Positions 37,400 through 47,636 of a stretch of DNA of 55,082 bases are shown piece after piece. This stretch comes from an uncultured Pelagibacteraceae bacterium (GTDB lineage: Bacteria > Pseudomonadota > Alphaproteobacteria > Pelagibacterales > Pelagibacteraceae), in the NCBI GenBank assembly GCA_902606075.1, contig CACLEU010000005.1, positions 1-55,082 of the forward strand. Direction: 5' to 3'. Under the pieces are notes generated by a model. The model saw only the letters and a program-made list of their open reading frames with translations, did no database searches and was not told the DNA's origin. Both the position numbers and the translations under genes were made by a program. The first letter of the stretch is position 1, and each line of letters begins with the position of its first letter.

Positions 37400-38842
37400 T
37401 TATCCTTTTATTCCTAAATGAGTATATTTAACATTTAAATAATCTTTAATGGCCATTGAGCCACCTTCTCTACCGTAACCAGCTTGTTTTATACCACCAA
37501 ATGGTGCTTCAGCAATTGCGACCATTGGTGTATTAACTGCAACTGTTCCTGTTTCCATTAACTCAGACGCTCTATGTGCTCTTTCCATTGAATTCGTGCA
37601 AATATAACTAGATAATCCAAGTTCGTGATTGTTTGCTCTTTCGATCACCTCATCAAATTCTTTAAAAGATAACATTGGGACTAAAGGACCAAATGGCTCT
37701 ACCTTCATTATTGTATAATCATCTTTCACATTATCAAATATAGTTGGTTCATAGAAATATCCTTTATTAAATCCTTGTGGTCTTTTTCCACCTAATAAAA
37801 CTTTTGCTCCCTCTTTTTTTGTAGTTTCAACTAAATCTTCAATTTCATTTAGTCTTTTCTTAGTTGTTAGTGGACCTAACTGAACTGTTGGATCCATACC
37901 ATCGCCTATTTTTAACTTCTTAGTTTTTTCTACAAATAAATTTACAAATTCGTCTTTTTTACTTTCTTGAATATAAAATCTGTTCGGTGATATACAAACT
38001 TGCCCATTATTTCTAAATTTTGCAGCAATAGCCATATCAGCAGCCTTTTTAATATCTGCATCATCGAAAACTATAAATGGTGAATGGCCACTTAATTCCA
38101 TGGTTACTCTTTGAACCTTGTCTGCAGCTTGTTTTAAAATTAATTTACCTACTCTTGAAGATCCAGTTATAGATATTTTTTTAACAATATCTGATGCTAT
38201 TAATTGTTGAGCAATACTAGGAGGATCTCCTGATAATAAATTAACAACTCCAGGAGGAACTCCACATTCTCTGCAAATTTCAACCTGTTCCATTACAACA
38301 CCTGGTGTTATGACATCTGGTTTAACGATTACTGAACAACCTGCCGCAAGGGCAGTAGAAATTTTTCTAGCTGATAGAACTAAAGGAAAATTCCAAGGAA
38401 CTAAAGCTGCAACTACTCCTACTGGTTGATAATAAACGTGAACTCTTGTGTCTTCAAATCTACTTTCAACTGTTTGACCATAAATTCTTTTTGTTTCTTC
38501 TGCATTCCATTCATAAATGTCTGCAGCACCATTAACTTCACCTTTTGCTTCTGCAAATGGTTTGCCAACTTCAAGTGTCATCCATTTTGCAAGTATGTCT
38601 TGTTTTTCTCTCATCTTGTCTGCAATACGTCTTAAGATATATGCTCTTTGCCAAGGTGGAGTTTTTCTCCAAACTTCCAAACCTTTCTCAGCAGACTTTA
38701 AAGCTTTTTCAACATCTTGTGGTGAAGCCTTTGAAGCATGTCCAATAATTTCTTCATTTGCAGGATTTAAAACCTCGTATGCTTCTCCATTTGATGATTG
38801 ATGCCATTTACCATCAGTGAATTGTCCGTATTTTTCGTACAT
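37400..38842 (-). CDS. NAD(P)-dependent aldehyde dehydrogenase
   Basis: ORF; 'ALVPWNFPLVLSARKISTALAAGCSVIVKPD', 'MELSGHSPFIVFDDADIKKA', 'NNGQVCISPNRFYIQ'. Confidence 0.92.
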   Translation of the reverse strand: MYEKYGQFTDGKWHQSSNGEAYEVLNPANEEIIGHASKASPQDVEKALKSAEKGLEVWRKTPPWQRAYILRRIADKMREKQDILAKWMTLEVGKPFAEAKGEVNGAADIYEWNAEETKRIYGQTVESRFEDTRVHVYYQPVGVVAALVPWNFPLVLSARKISTALAAGCSVIVKPDVITPGVVMEQVEICRECGVPPGVVNLLSGDPPSIAQQLIASDIVKKISITGSSRVGKLILKQAADKVQRVTMELSGHSPFIVFDDADIKKAADMAIAAKFRNNGQVCISPNRFYIQESKKDEFVNLFVEKTKKLKIGDGMDPTVQLGPLTTKKRLNEIEDLVETTKKEGAKVLLGGKRPQGFNKGYFYEPTIFDNVKDDYTIMKVEPFGPLVPMLSFKEFDEVIERANNHELGLSSYICTNSMERAHRASELMETGTVAVNTPMVAIAEAPFGGIKQAGYGREGGSMAIKDYLNVKYTHLGIKG

Positions 38843-38945
38843 ATTTTAATCTAGCATGACCTTTTAAAGTGTCTAGTGTGCAAATAAATCATATCAACAA
38901 AAATCCTATATTCGTATTATAATGATTTTATAAAAAAGGAGGAAT

Positions 38946-39269
38946 ATGGCTAAATTTTACGTTATGGGAAATTATTCATCACAAGCATTCCAAGGATTTG
39001 TTAAAGATCCAGGACAAGATAGAGGAAAAGCAGTTGAAACAATTTCACAAGCAATGGGTGGAAAAGTTCACTCATTTGATATTGTAAGAGGTCCTGTTGA
39101 TTTCATAGCAGTAGTAGAAGCTGATAGTTTCACAAATGTTGCAGCAATTAAACTTGCTGTAGAAGCTAGTGGATCTATAAGTAACATGACTATTTGCGAA
39201 GCAATTGATATTAAGTCAGCTGCAGAAATGGCTGGAAAAGTAGCTTCGGTTTACAAACCTGCAGGCTAA
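38946..39269 (+). CDS. GYD domain protein
   Basis: 107-aa ORF; 'AKFYVMGNYSSQAFQGF', 'MGGKVHSFDIVRGPVDFIAVVEADSFTNVAAIKLAVEASGSISNMTICEA'; strong SD AAAAAGGAGG. Confidence 0.75.
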   Translation: MAKFYVMGNYSSQAFQGFVKDPGQDRGKAVETISQAMGGKVHSFDIVRGPVDFIAVVEADSFTNVAAIKLAVEASGSISNMTICEAIDIKSAAEMAGKVASVYKPAG

Positions 39270-39277
39270 ACTTTTAA

Positions 39278-39308
39278 TTAATCCTCTGTTGTGCGGACAG
39301 AGGATTAA
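39278..39308. repeat. Perfect 12-bp inverted repeat (hairpin) TTAATCCTCTGT-TGTGCGG-ACAGAGGATTAA
   Basis: Read directly; no clear downstream U-tract on either strand. Confidence 0.7.
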
Positions 39309-39399
39309 AAACCCTGACTTAGTTTAAAATTTATTCCAAGACGTTCATTTTCTTTGTCGTCAAAATCCTGACTTTGCTCAACTAAAATATTATTTAAGA

Positions 39400-39750
39400 T
39401 TAATTTTTCTTTTCGTTGTCTACTACTAGACAAATCTCAGACTTAGTTAAAAATCTTTGGCCTGTTCCATTATCTAATGAAAACATTCCGCCAATTCCTT
39501 TTACAGCATCGATAGTTAAATCAGTGTGTTTCCATTTTTCATACTGATCATCATTCATATAAAAAGGAACACCCCCAATTTCTCCAAGTTTAACGTCGCT
39601 ATTTCCTACTAGATATTCTTTTCTAGGATAGCACATTGGAGCACTACCATCACAACATCCACCAGATTGATGAAATAAAAGCTCATCACCATGCTGAGCT
39701 TTAATATCTTCAATTAATTTTAATGCAGATTCTGTAGCTGTTACTTTCAT
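39400..39750 (-). CDS. DUF779 domain protein
   Basis: ORF; 'LIEDIKAQHGDELLFHQSGGCCDGSAPMCYPRKEYLVGNSDVKLGEIGGVPFYMNDDQYEKWKHT'; start revised to ATG at 39750. Confidence 0.9.
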   Translation of the reverse strand: MKVTATESALKLIEDIKAQHGDELLFHQSGGCCDGSAPMCYPRKEYLVGNSDVKLGEIGGVPFYMNDDQYEKWKHTDLTIDAVKGIGGMFSLDNGTGQRFLTKSEICLVVDNEKKN

Positions 39751-39757
39751 ATAAATT

Positions 39758-39783
39758 ATGGCCCGTGATTCTTCACGGGCCAT
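39758..39783. repeat. Perfect 11-bp inverted repeat ATGGCCCGTGA-TTCT-TCACGGGCCAT between aldehyde dehydrogenase and DUF779 gene
   Basis: Read directly; GC-rich hairpin in the intergenic region, candidate RNA processing/attenuation structure. Confidence 0.7.
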
Positions 39784-39800
39784 TATATATTAATTATTTT

Positions 39801-41342
39801 TTAAAAGAAGCCTAATTTCTTTTCACTGTAAGACACGTGTAAGTTCTTCACTTGTCTGTAGTGGTTAAGCATCATTTTATGTGTTTCTCTTCCGATACCA
39901 GATTGTTTGTATCCACCGAAAGCAGCATGAGCAGGATAAGCGTGATAACAGTTTGTCCAAACTCTACCAGCTTGTATTTCTCTACCCATTCTAAACGCAC
40001 GATTACCATTTCTAGTCCATACTCCTGCACCTAAACCATAAAGTGTATCATTAGCAATTTCTAATGCTTCTTTCTCGTCTTTAAATTTAGTCACAGAAAC
40101 AACAGGTCCGAAAATTTCTTCTTGGAATATTCTCATGTCGTTTTTACCTTCGAAAATAGTTGGCTCAATGTAGTTTCCTTTTTCTAAACCACTATTGATT
40201 TTTGCAACATTTCCTCCACATAGAACTTTGGCACCTTCTTTCTTACCTAAGTCTAGATAAGATTTGATTTTTTCCATTTGTTCTAATGAAGCTTGCGCTC
40301 CAATCATTGTTTCCATTTTTAAAGGATTGTCTTGTTTTACAGCTTTAGTTCTTGCAACAGCTCTTTCCATGAACTTATCATAGATAGACTCTTGTACTAA
40401 TGCTCTACTTGGACAAGTACAAACTTCTCCTTGGTTTAATGTAAACATTGCAAAACCCTCTAAACACTTATCAAAGAAGTCATCATCTTTGTCCATAACG
40501 TCTTCGAAATAAATGTTAGGAGATTTACCACCTAATTCTAAAGTAATAGGAATTAAGTTTTGTGATGCATATTGCATAATCAATCTACCAGTTGTCGTCT
40601 CACCAGTGAAAGCAACTTTTCTTATTCTTTTAGAAGATGCTAAAGGTTTACCAGCTTCTAAACCAAAACCGCTCACAATGTTAAGTACGCCTGGTGGTAA
40701 AAGATCACCGATAAGTTCCATCATTACCATGATTGATGCAGGAGTTTGCTCTGCAGGTTTTAAAACCACACAGTTACCAGCAGCTAATGCTGGAGCAAGT
40801 TTCCATGTTGCCATCAATAATGGGAAGTTCCATGGTATAATCTGACCAACTACACCTAAAGGCTCAGGTATATGGTAAGAATATTCACCATTACTTATCT
40901 CAGAGATCGAACCTTCTTCAGCTCTTATTACGCTTGCGAAATATCTCCAGTGGTCTACCACTAAAGGTAAGTCAGCAGCCATACATTCTCTGATTGGCTT
41001 ACCGTTATCTAAACATTCAGCAACAGCAAGTGTGCTAAGATTTTTTTCAAGCACATCTGCAACTTTAAGCAAAATGTTTGATCTTTCAGTAATTGATGTT
41101 TTTCCCCATGATTGGAAAGCTGCGTGTGCTGCATCTAATGCTGCGTCCACGTCTTTATCATTTGATCTTGCAATTGAACAGATCTTCTCATTTGAAATAG
41201 GAGAAGTATTATCAAAATACTTACCTGATTTAGGCTCTACAAATTTACCGTTAATGTAGTTTCCATATTTTTCTTTGAATGGAAATTTAACCTTTAAATG
41301 AGATGTATCTAGAACAGAAGACAATTTCATTTCTGCACTCAT
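39801..41342 (-). CDS. NAD-dependent aldehyde dehydrogenase (ExaC/AldB-like)
   Basis: ORF; '[36 protein letters not shown]', '[17 protein letters not shown]', '[14 protein letters not shown]'; DUF779 neighbour typical. Confidence 0.93.
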   Translation of the reverse strand: MSAEMKLSSVLDTSHLKVKFPFKEKYGNYINGKFVEPKSGKYFDNTSPISNEKICSIARSNDKDVDAALDAAHAAFQSWGKTSITERSNILLKVADVLEKNLSTLAVAECLDNGKPIRECMAADLPLVVDHWRYFASVIRAEEGSISEISNGEYSYHIPEPLGVVGQIIPWNFPLLMATWKLAPALAAGNCVVLKPAEQTPASIMVMMELIGDLLPPGVLNIVSGFGLEAGKPLASSKRIRKVAFTGETTTGRLIMQYASQNLIPITLELGGKSPNIYFEDVMDKDDDFFDKCLEGFAMFTLNQGEVCTCPSRALVQESIYDKFMERAVARTKAVKQDNPLKMETMIGAQASLEQMEKIKSYLDLGKKEGAKVLCGGNVAKINSGLEKGNYIEPTIFEGKNDMRIFQEEIFGPVVSVTKFKDEKEALEIANDTLYGLGAGVWTRNGNRAFRMGREIQAGRVWTNCYHAYPAHAAFGGYKQSGIGRETHKMMLNHYRQVKNLHVSYSEKKLGFF

Positions 41343-41463
41343 TTTTCCTCCATTAGTTATAACTTTTATGACCTTCGCTAAATTTTAGTTAAAGTCATTT
41401 TGTACAATGTTTAATTAAAACTCTTTTTGGACTGCATGTAAATGTTCAAATATATTTACAATC

Positions 41464-42324
41464 TTAGGTTGAGATATTTTTTCTTGTTGCTAAATAAACT
41501 CCAAAAGATGCGACTAAAAAACCAAATATATCTAAATTAGATAATTCCTCATTTAAAAATATCCAAGCAATTATAGCTGTGGTCGCTGGAATTAGAAAAA
41601 ATATTGTTACTGTTTTACTCGCTGAATTATTTTTTATTAAATACATTAAAATTGTGAAAGCTCCAAAGGATACTAAAAATATTTGATGACTCATTGCAAT
41701 AAAAAAAGTTTTATTAAAATTAATAAAAGCCTCTGCAAAAAAAATAACAATTAAAATATGAAACATACATCCTCCGGCAGCTTGGTACATGTTGCTAACC
41801 GACAAAGGAGCATTTCCACCAAATTTCTTTTGTAAAAGAGTTGCAGACGTAATGGATGCCAAAGCTATAAATGATGCTATTATGCCAACTAAAGGTAAAT
41901 CCCCTCCTAAATCAAAACCCAAGACAATTGCTGCTCCACTAAAGCCAAGTAGAACACCTACCCACTGTCTCCATCCGACTTTTTCATTTAATATTGGTCC
42001 AGCTAATGCGTTTGTAAGTATTGGTTGCATTGTTACTATAAGTGCAGTTATTCCAGTAGGAACTCCAAGTGAAACTGAATAAAAAACTCCTCCTAAATAA
42101 ATTCCATGAAACAACACTCCACTTAAAATTGAATGGGATAATTCTTTTTTTTCTAAAGTTAGTGAAATTTTTTTGTATTTTGTATAAATCAAAAATCCAA
42201 TTGCGACTAAAAAAAATCTGAAAGCTAATGCAGAAAATGGGTCACTGTTATCAACTATTGGTTTAGTTGTTACAAAAGCGGATGACCATAAAAAAATAAA
42301 TGCAAAAGATAAACTATTTTTCAT
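41464..42324 (-). CDS. DMT superfamily (EamA) transporter
   Basis: ORF with ten TM segments; 'FAFIFLWSSAFVTTKPIVDNSDPFSALAFRFFLVAIGF'. Confidence 0.88.
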   Translation of the reverse strand: MKNSLSFAFIFLWSSAFVTTKPIVDNSDPFSALAFRFFLVAIGFLIYTKYKKISLTLEKKELSHSILSGVLFHGIYLGGVFYSVSLGVPTGITALIVTMQPILTNALAGPILNEKVGWRQWVGVLLGFSGAAIVLGFDLGGDLPLVGIIASFIALASITSATLLQKKFGGNAPLSVSNMYQAAGGCMFHILIVIFFAEAFINFNKTFFIAMSHQIFLVSFGAFTILMYLIKNNSASKTVTIFFLIPATTAIIAWIFLNEELSNLDIFGFLVASFGVYLATRKNIST

Positions 42325-42383
42325 TTTGTTAAGCTATATTAATTTCACGTGAAACCACAGAAAAACCTAAAGTTGAATTTAAT

Positions 42384-43286
42384 TCAAACAGACTTTTTTA
42401 ACTTTGGAATTTTTGAAGTTGATTTTTTTACTAAAAATATTCCAAGAATTATTGCAACTAATGCTATAATTACTTTTTCAGTAATGACCTCTTTTAAAAA
42501 AACATATCCTAAGATAACTCCAAATATAGGTATCAGGTAAGCAACCTGTGACTGAAATACTAAACCATTTTCCTTTAAAACTTTAAATCTTAAAACCCAG
42601 GCTAATCCTGTGGTAATTAGGCCTAGATATATTATTGAAACTAGAGAATTTATTGATGGGCTATAATTCCAGGGCTTTTCTAAAACAAAACAAATAGGCA
42701 AGAGTATTAATGTCGCCCAAATTAAAATTGAGGCTGTTACATTTTCGTTTTTCTTTTTACTTATTTTTAAAGTTAAAATTCCACCTACAACGTAACCTAG
42801 GGAACCCATTAAAATACAAAATGCTGAAAATATGTTATTTTCATTAATTAGGAAATCATCAGAAAATAAATAAACTATTCCTGCAAATCCAACGGAAACT
42901 CCTATAATCTTTAAAAGATTTATTTTCTCATTTTTGATAAAAATATGAGCTAATAGTGTTGATGTTAATGGAGAAGTAGACATGAGTATCGCTGCTAAAT
43001 TACTTTGTATTTGTTTAACTCCATAAGCAATTAAAAAAAACGGCAAAACTAAATTTACAAATCCAATTGATGCAAACCAAAGCCAATCTTTTGAAAATGC
43101 TTCAATTTTTATATTTTTAATATTGCATAAAATTAGTAAAGGAATTGATCCTAAAAAAACTCTTATAAAAGCAATCGTTACTGGTCCAAAAGATTCTGTT
43201 GCAATTTTTATATTAAAAAATGCCGAAGCCCAAATGACTGCTAAGAAAACAAGTAAACAATAATCAGTAACTGTTGGTTGTCTCAT
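42384..43286 (-). CDS. DMT superfamily (EamA) transporter
   Basis: ORF; 'LLVFLAVIWASAFFNIKIATESFGPVTIAFIRVFLGSIPLL', duplicated EamA domains. Confidence 0.9.
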   Translation of the reverse strand: MRQPTVTDYCLLVFLAVIWASAFFNIKIATESFGPVTIAFIRVFLGSIPLLILCNIKNIKIEAFSKDWLWFASIGFVNLVLPFFLIAYGVKQIQSNLAAILMSTSPLTSTLLAHIFIKNEKINLLKIIGVSVGFAGIVYLFSDDFLINENNIFSAFCILMGSLGYVVGGILTLKISKKKNENVTASILIWATLILLPICFVLEKPWNYSPSINSLVSIIYLGLITTGLAWVLRFKVLKENGLVFQSQVAYLIPIFGVILGYVFLKEVITEKVIIALVAIILGIFLVKKSTSKIPKLKKSV

Positions 43287-43765
43287 TCAGATATATCCAA
43301 AATTTTACCATTTGTAATTTTTATTAGATTGGAGGTACTGATCTTAAAAATACTATTAGGGTGACCTGCTGCAGCAAATACATCAACAAATCTATCGAAT
43401 GATTTATCAATTAATATTTCTAATTTATTCAAATGGCCCACTGGTGAAACCCCTCCAATACTAAAACCAGTGTTTTCTTTGACCTGAACCGCATCAGCCA
43501 TGCACACATCTTTTAAAGAAATTGCTTTTTTTAATTTATTTAGTGAACACTTTTTATCTCCTGGAATAAGACATAAGACAAATTTGCTCTCTGCTTTTAA
43601 TAATAAACTTTTAACTATTGCTCCAATTTCACAATTTAAAGCAATTGCTGCATCTTTTGCTGTTTTGGCAGTTTTTTCTAAAATTGATATTTTAATATTA
43701 CCGTCAAAAAGATTAATTGCTTTTTGAACTCTTTGGACCGCTTCATTCTCTAAAACTGAATTCAT
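43283..43765 (-). CDS. YbaK/EbsC-type aminoacyl-tRNA deacylase
   Basis: ORF; 'TAKDAAIALNCEIGAIVKSLLLKAESKFVLCLIPGDKKCSL', 'GFSIGGVSPVGHLNKLEILIDKSF'. Confidence 0.87.
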   Translation of the reverse strand: MNSVLENEAVQRVQKAINLFDGNIKISILEKTAKTAKDAAIALNCEIGAIVKSLLLKAESKFVLCLIPGDKKCSLNKLKKAISLKDVCMADAVQVKENTGFSIGGVSPVGHLNKLEILIDKSFDRFVDVFAAAGHPNSIFKISTSNLIKITNGKILDISE

Positions 43766-43906
43766 TTACAACCTTTGATTGTTTGCAAAAATGCAATTTC
43801 TCATGTTTAATCCTATGCTTAAAAGACATAGGAGATATTAATTTAAATCGGGATAAAGTTATATTTTATTTTGATACTAATCCAGGAAAATTAAAGGGGA
43901 AACAAA

Positions 43907-45313
43907 ATGAGCTCAAATAATGTACTAAAAAAAATCAAGGATAAACAAATCGAATACGTAGATTTAAGATTTACGGACCCAAGAGGTAAACTTCAACACG
44001 TTACTATGGATGCAAGTATGGTTGATGGCGACATGCTAAATGAAGGAATATTTTTTGATGGTTCTTCGATTGCTGGTTGGAAGGCAATTAACGAGTCTGA
44101 TATGATACTAAAACCTGATTTAAACAAAGCTATTGTAGACCCTTTTACTTCACATAATACTTTAAATTTATTTTGTGATATTTTGGATGCAGTTAAAAAA
44201 GATCCTTATGAAAGAGATCCAAGAGGTACAGCAAAAAAGGCTGAAGCATATTTAAAAAAATCCGGAATAGGTGATAAAGCATTTTTTGGACCAGAGGCAG
44301 AATTTTTTGTATTTGATGATGTTAAATTTAAAAATGACATGAACGAGACAGGATTTAAGATAGATAGCACTGAAGGTCCTTACAATACTGGTAAAGACTA
44401 CGATAACGGTAATATGGGTCACAGACCAGGTGTTAAAGGAGGATATTTTCCAGTGCCTCCAGTAGATAGTGCACAAGATATGAGGAGTGAATATTTAAAA
44501 GCTATGAGAGATATGGGAATTAAAGTTGAAAAACATCACCATGAAGTAGCACCAAGTCAGCATGAATTAGGAATGTATTTTGGTACACTTGTAGATCAAG
44601 CAGATAACTTACAATTATACAAATATGCAGTTCACATGGTATCACACTCTTTTGGCAAGACAGCAACTTTTATGCCTAAGCCAGTAAAAGGTGATAATGG
44701 TTCAGGAATGCACGTTCATCAATCTATTTGGAAGGGTAGCACTGCATTATTTTCTGGAAATAAATATGCAGGATTATCTGATCTTGCATTAAATTACATT
44801 GGTGGGATTTTAAAACACGCGAAAGCTATTAATGCTTTTTCAAATGCTACAACTAATAGTTATAAAAGATTAATACCTGGATTTGAAGCTCCAGTATTGT
44901 TAGCTTACTCAGCTAGAAACAGATCGGCCTCTTGTAGAATTCCAATTACTTTAAGTAAAAAAGCTGCAAGATGTGAAGTACGTTTTGGTGACGCTGCTGG
45001 TAATCCCTATTTAACTTTTGCAGCAATGTTAATGGCAGGATTAGATGGAATAAAAAATAAAATTAATCCTGGTAAATCATTTGATAAGGATCTTTATGCA
45101 TTATCAGAAGAGGAAGTGAGCAAAATTCCAACTGTCTGTGGTTCTTTAAGAGAAGCTATGGAAAGTTTAGATAAAGATAGAAAATTCTTAACACAAGGTG
45201 GTGTTTTCACAGACGACCAAATTGATGCATATATTTCATTGAAGATGGAAGAAGTTCATAATTTTGAACACACTCCACATCCAATAGAATTTGAGATGTA
45301 TTATAGCTGTTAA
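43907..45313 (+). CDS. glnA: Type I glutamine synthetase
   Basis: ORF; 'IFFDGSSIAGWKAINESDM', 'FFGPEAEFFVFD', 'HHHEVAPSQHELGM', 'NGSGMHVHQSIWK', 'NRSASCRIP'. Confidence 0.97.
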   Translation: MSSNNVLKKIKDKQIEYVDLRFTDPRGKLQHVTMDASMVDGDMLNEGIFFDGSSIAGWKAINESDMILKPDLNKAIVDPFTSHNTLNLFCDILDAVKKDPYERDPRGTAKKAEAYLKKSGIGDKAFFGPEAEFFVFDDVKFKNDMNETGFKIDSTEGPYNTGKDYDNGNMGHRPGVKGGYFPVPPVDSAQDMRSEYLKAMRDMGIKVEKHHHEVAPSQHELGMYFGTLVDQADNLQLYKYAVHMVSHSFGKTATFMPKPVKGDNGSGMHVHQSIWKGSTALFSGNKYAGLSDLALNYIGGILKHAKAINAFSNATTNSYKRLIPGFEAPVLLAYSARNRSASCRIPITLSKKAARCEVRFGDAAGNPYLTFAAMLMAGLDGIKNKINPGKSFDKDLYALSEEEVSKIPTVCGSLREAMESLDKDRKFLTQGGVFTDDQIDAYISLKMEEVHNFEHTPHPIEFEMYYSC

Positions 45314-45649
45314 TTAATTTTCAGTTTTAAAAGATTCACCACATCCACAACGTTCAGTCTCGTTTGGATTGTTAAATACAAATGAAGATGAAAATTCTTC
45401 CACTTTGTAATCCATTTCAGTGCCAAGAAGATACATTATTGCACTTGGGTCTATAAAAACTTTAACACCTTTTTCTTCTATTAGCTCATCATTAGGTTGA
45501 TGAGTTTTAGCATATTCCATAATGTAAGCCATTCCAGCACAACCACCACTCTTTACGCCAATTCGGACACCCATTGTATCTTTATCTTGAGAAAGAATTT
45601 CCTTAATTCTATTTGCTGCTTTATCACTTAATTTAATTACTTGCGTCAT
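45314..45649 (-). CDS. sufA: Fe-S cluster assembly A-type carrier (SufA/IscA)
   Basis: ORF; 'GVRIGVKSGGCAGMAYIMEY' and C-terminal 'CGCGESF'. Confidence 0.93.
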   Translation of the reverse strand: MTQVIKLSDKAANRIKEILSQDKDTMGVRIGVKSGGCAGMAYIMEYAKTHQPNDELIEEKGVKVFIDPSAIMYLLGTEMDYKVEEFSSSFVFNNPNETERCGCGESFKTEN

Positions 45650-45945
45650 AGATTTAATTCTAGTTTTCCTGCTTCTGAAATCATTGATTTATCCCACGGT
45701 GGATCCCAAACTAATTCTAAGTTAACTTTTTTAACTTCTTTTACCTCTTTTACAGTATTTTCAACTTCCATCGGCAAACTCTCTGCAACTGGACAATTAG
45801 GTGTGGTAAGGGTCATTATCACATCAACATTTTTTTGATCGTCCACTTTTACATCATATATCAACCCAAGATCATAAATATTGACTGGTATTTCAGGATC
45901 ATAAATTTTTTTAATTTCGCCTATGATTTTTTCTTTAAGATCCAT
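45646..45945 (-). CDS. sufT: SUF assembly protein SufT (MIP18/DUF59)
   Basis: ORF; 'IYDPEIPVNIYDLGLIYDVKVD', 'VIMTLTTPNCPVAESLP', 'ELVWDPPWDKSMISEAG'. Confidence 0.93.
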   Translation of the reverse strand: MDLKEKIIGEIKKIYDPEIPVNIYDLGLIYDVKVDDQKNVDVIMTLTTPNCPVAESLPMEVENTVKEVKEVKKVNLELVWDPPWDKSMISEAGKLELNL

Positions 45946-45947
45946 AA

Positions 45948-46418
45948 TTAAACAAATTTTTCGCTGTCATTTTCGTCTTTTTTATAATTCATTGCTGATG
46001 CTAAAGCATGCCAAGCTATTGTAGCACATTTTACCCGCATTGGGTATTGCTTAACACCAGAAAGTGACATTAGTTTAGTTTTCTCATCTTCTTTAATTAA
46101 TTCAGATTTTAGTTCTGGACTTTGTTTAATCATGCCTAAAAAATCATTAAGTATCTCTTTAACTTCAGGATTTTTTTTATCTTTCATTAACTCAGTCATT
46201 ATTGAAGCCGATGCCATTGATATTGCACAACCATGTCCTTCAAAAGAAATGTCCTCTATTTCTTTATTTTCATTAAGTTTTAAATATACGTGAACTTTGT
46301 CACCACAAAGTGGATTATATCCCTCAGCATCCTTATTAAAGTTTTCAAACTTACCTAAATTTCTTGGGTTCTTACCGTGTTCTAATATTATTTCTTGATA
46401 AAGTTCTTTTAAGTCCAT
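45948..46418 (-). CDS. sufU: SufU/IscU-like scaffold or sulfur transferase
   Basis: ORF; 'LYQEIILEHGKNPRNLG', 'GYNPLCGDKVHVYLKL', 'FEGHGCAISMASASIMTELMK'. Confidence 0.92.
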   Translation of the reverse strand: MDLKELYQEIILEHGKNPRNLGKFENFNKDAEGYNPLCGDKVHVYLKLNENKEIEDISFEGHGCAISMASASIMTELMKDKKNPEVKEILNDFLGMIKQSPELKSELIKEDEKTKLMSLSGVKQYPMRVKCATIAWHALASAMNYKKDENDSEKFV

Positions 46419-46421
46419 TTT

Positions 46422-47636
46422 CTAACTAAAAATTTTTTTACATTTGTTTAAAGACTCATTTAATTGGTCTAAATCGTCTTTTGTATTATAAACACCTAAT
46501 GAGGCCCTGGCTGTTGCGGATAAACCAAGTTTCTCGTGTAGAATTTGACAACAATGATGACCCGCTCTAATTGCAACACCATCTTCATCAAGGATAGTTG
46601 CTATGTCGTGTGGGTGTACACCATCTAAAGTAAATGACAAAACTGATCCCTTATCTTTTGGATTACCAATTAGTTTAACTGAATTATTTTTTCTTAATAC
46701 TTTTTCACCATAAACAGTTAATTCTCTTTCATGTTTTTCAATATTTTCAATCCCAATTTTATTTATAAACTTAATTGACTCACCAAAAGCTATGACTTGA
46801 GCAGTTGCCATTGTACCAGCTTCATATTTATTAGGTAATTCACCGAATGTAATTCCTTCTTTTTTAACTTCTCTGATCATTCCACCACCACCTTGATAAG
46901 GAGGTAATTCTTCTAGCCATTTTTTCTTAGCATACAAAATACCTAATCCAGTAGGTCCATACATTTTGTGACAAGAGATTGCATAAAAATCACAATCGAG
47001 ATCTTGCATATCAAGTTTTAAATGTGGTGCACCTTGACAACCATCAATTAAGACTGGAATGTTTTTTGAATGTGCTAATTTAGTAATTTCTTTTACCGGC
47101 AATATTGCTCCAGTTACATTTGATAGATGAGTAATTGCTATAATTTTTGTTTTATCAGTAATATTTTTTTCAATAGTTTCTAGAGTAACATCACCATTTT
47201 CGTCCATTTCAGCAAATTTTATTTTAACACCCTTTGATTTTCTTAAATAATGCCATGGTACATAATTCGAATGATGTTCAAGCTCAGTAAGTAAGATTTC
47301 ATCACCCTCATTTAAATGTTTTTGACCAAATGTGTTTGCGACCAGGTTTATAGCTTCAGTAGCACCTTTCGTAAAAACTATTTCATTCTTATCTTTTGCA
47401 TTAATATATTTTTGAACTAAAGTTCTAGTATTTTCATATAAATTTGTAGCAGCAACAGCTAAATAATGAATACTTCTTCCTACATTTGAGAATTCTTTAG
47501 TATAGAAATCATAAATTCTATCTACGACGACTTGAGGTTTTTGAGATGAATTTGCGCTATCCAAGTATACTAGGTCGTTATTTCGTATTTTATTATTGAA
47601 AATAGGAAACTCTTTTTTAATGTCGTTTATACTCAT
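46422..47636 (-). CDS. sufS: SufS cysteine desulfurase
   Basis: ORF; 'VYLDSANSSQKPQVVVDRI', 'ISCHKMYGPTGLGILYAKK', 'RAGHHCCQILHEKLG'. Confidence 0.95.
   Translation of the reverse strand: MSINDIKKEFPIFNNKIRNNDLVYLDSANSSQKPQVVVDRIYDFYTKEFSNVGRSIHYLAVAATNLYENTRTLVQKYINAKDKNEIVFTKGATEAINLVANTFGQKHLNEGDEILLTELEHHSNYVPWHYLRKSKGVKIKFAEMDENGDVTLETIEKNITDKTKIIAITHLSNVTGAILPVKEITKLAHSKNIPVLIDGCQGAPHLKLDMQDLDCDFYAISCHKMYGPTGLGILYAKKKWLEELPPYQGGGGMIREVKKEGITFGELPNKYEAGTMATAQVIAFGESIKFINKIGIENIEKHERELTVYGEKVLRKNNSVKLIGNPKDKGSVLSFTLDGVHPHDIATILDEDGVAIRAGHHCCQILHEKLGLSATARASLGVYNTKDDLDQLNESLNKCKKIFS

Noticed and set aside
40513-41259. + strand ORFs opposite the aldehyde dehydrogenase
   Set aside because: Shadow frames; the sense gene has all ALDH motifs
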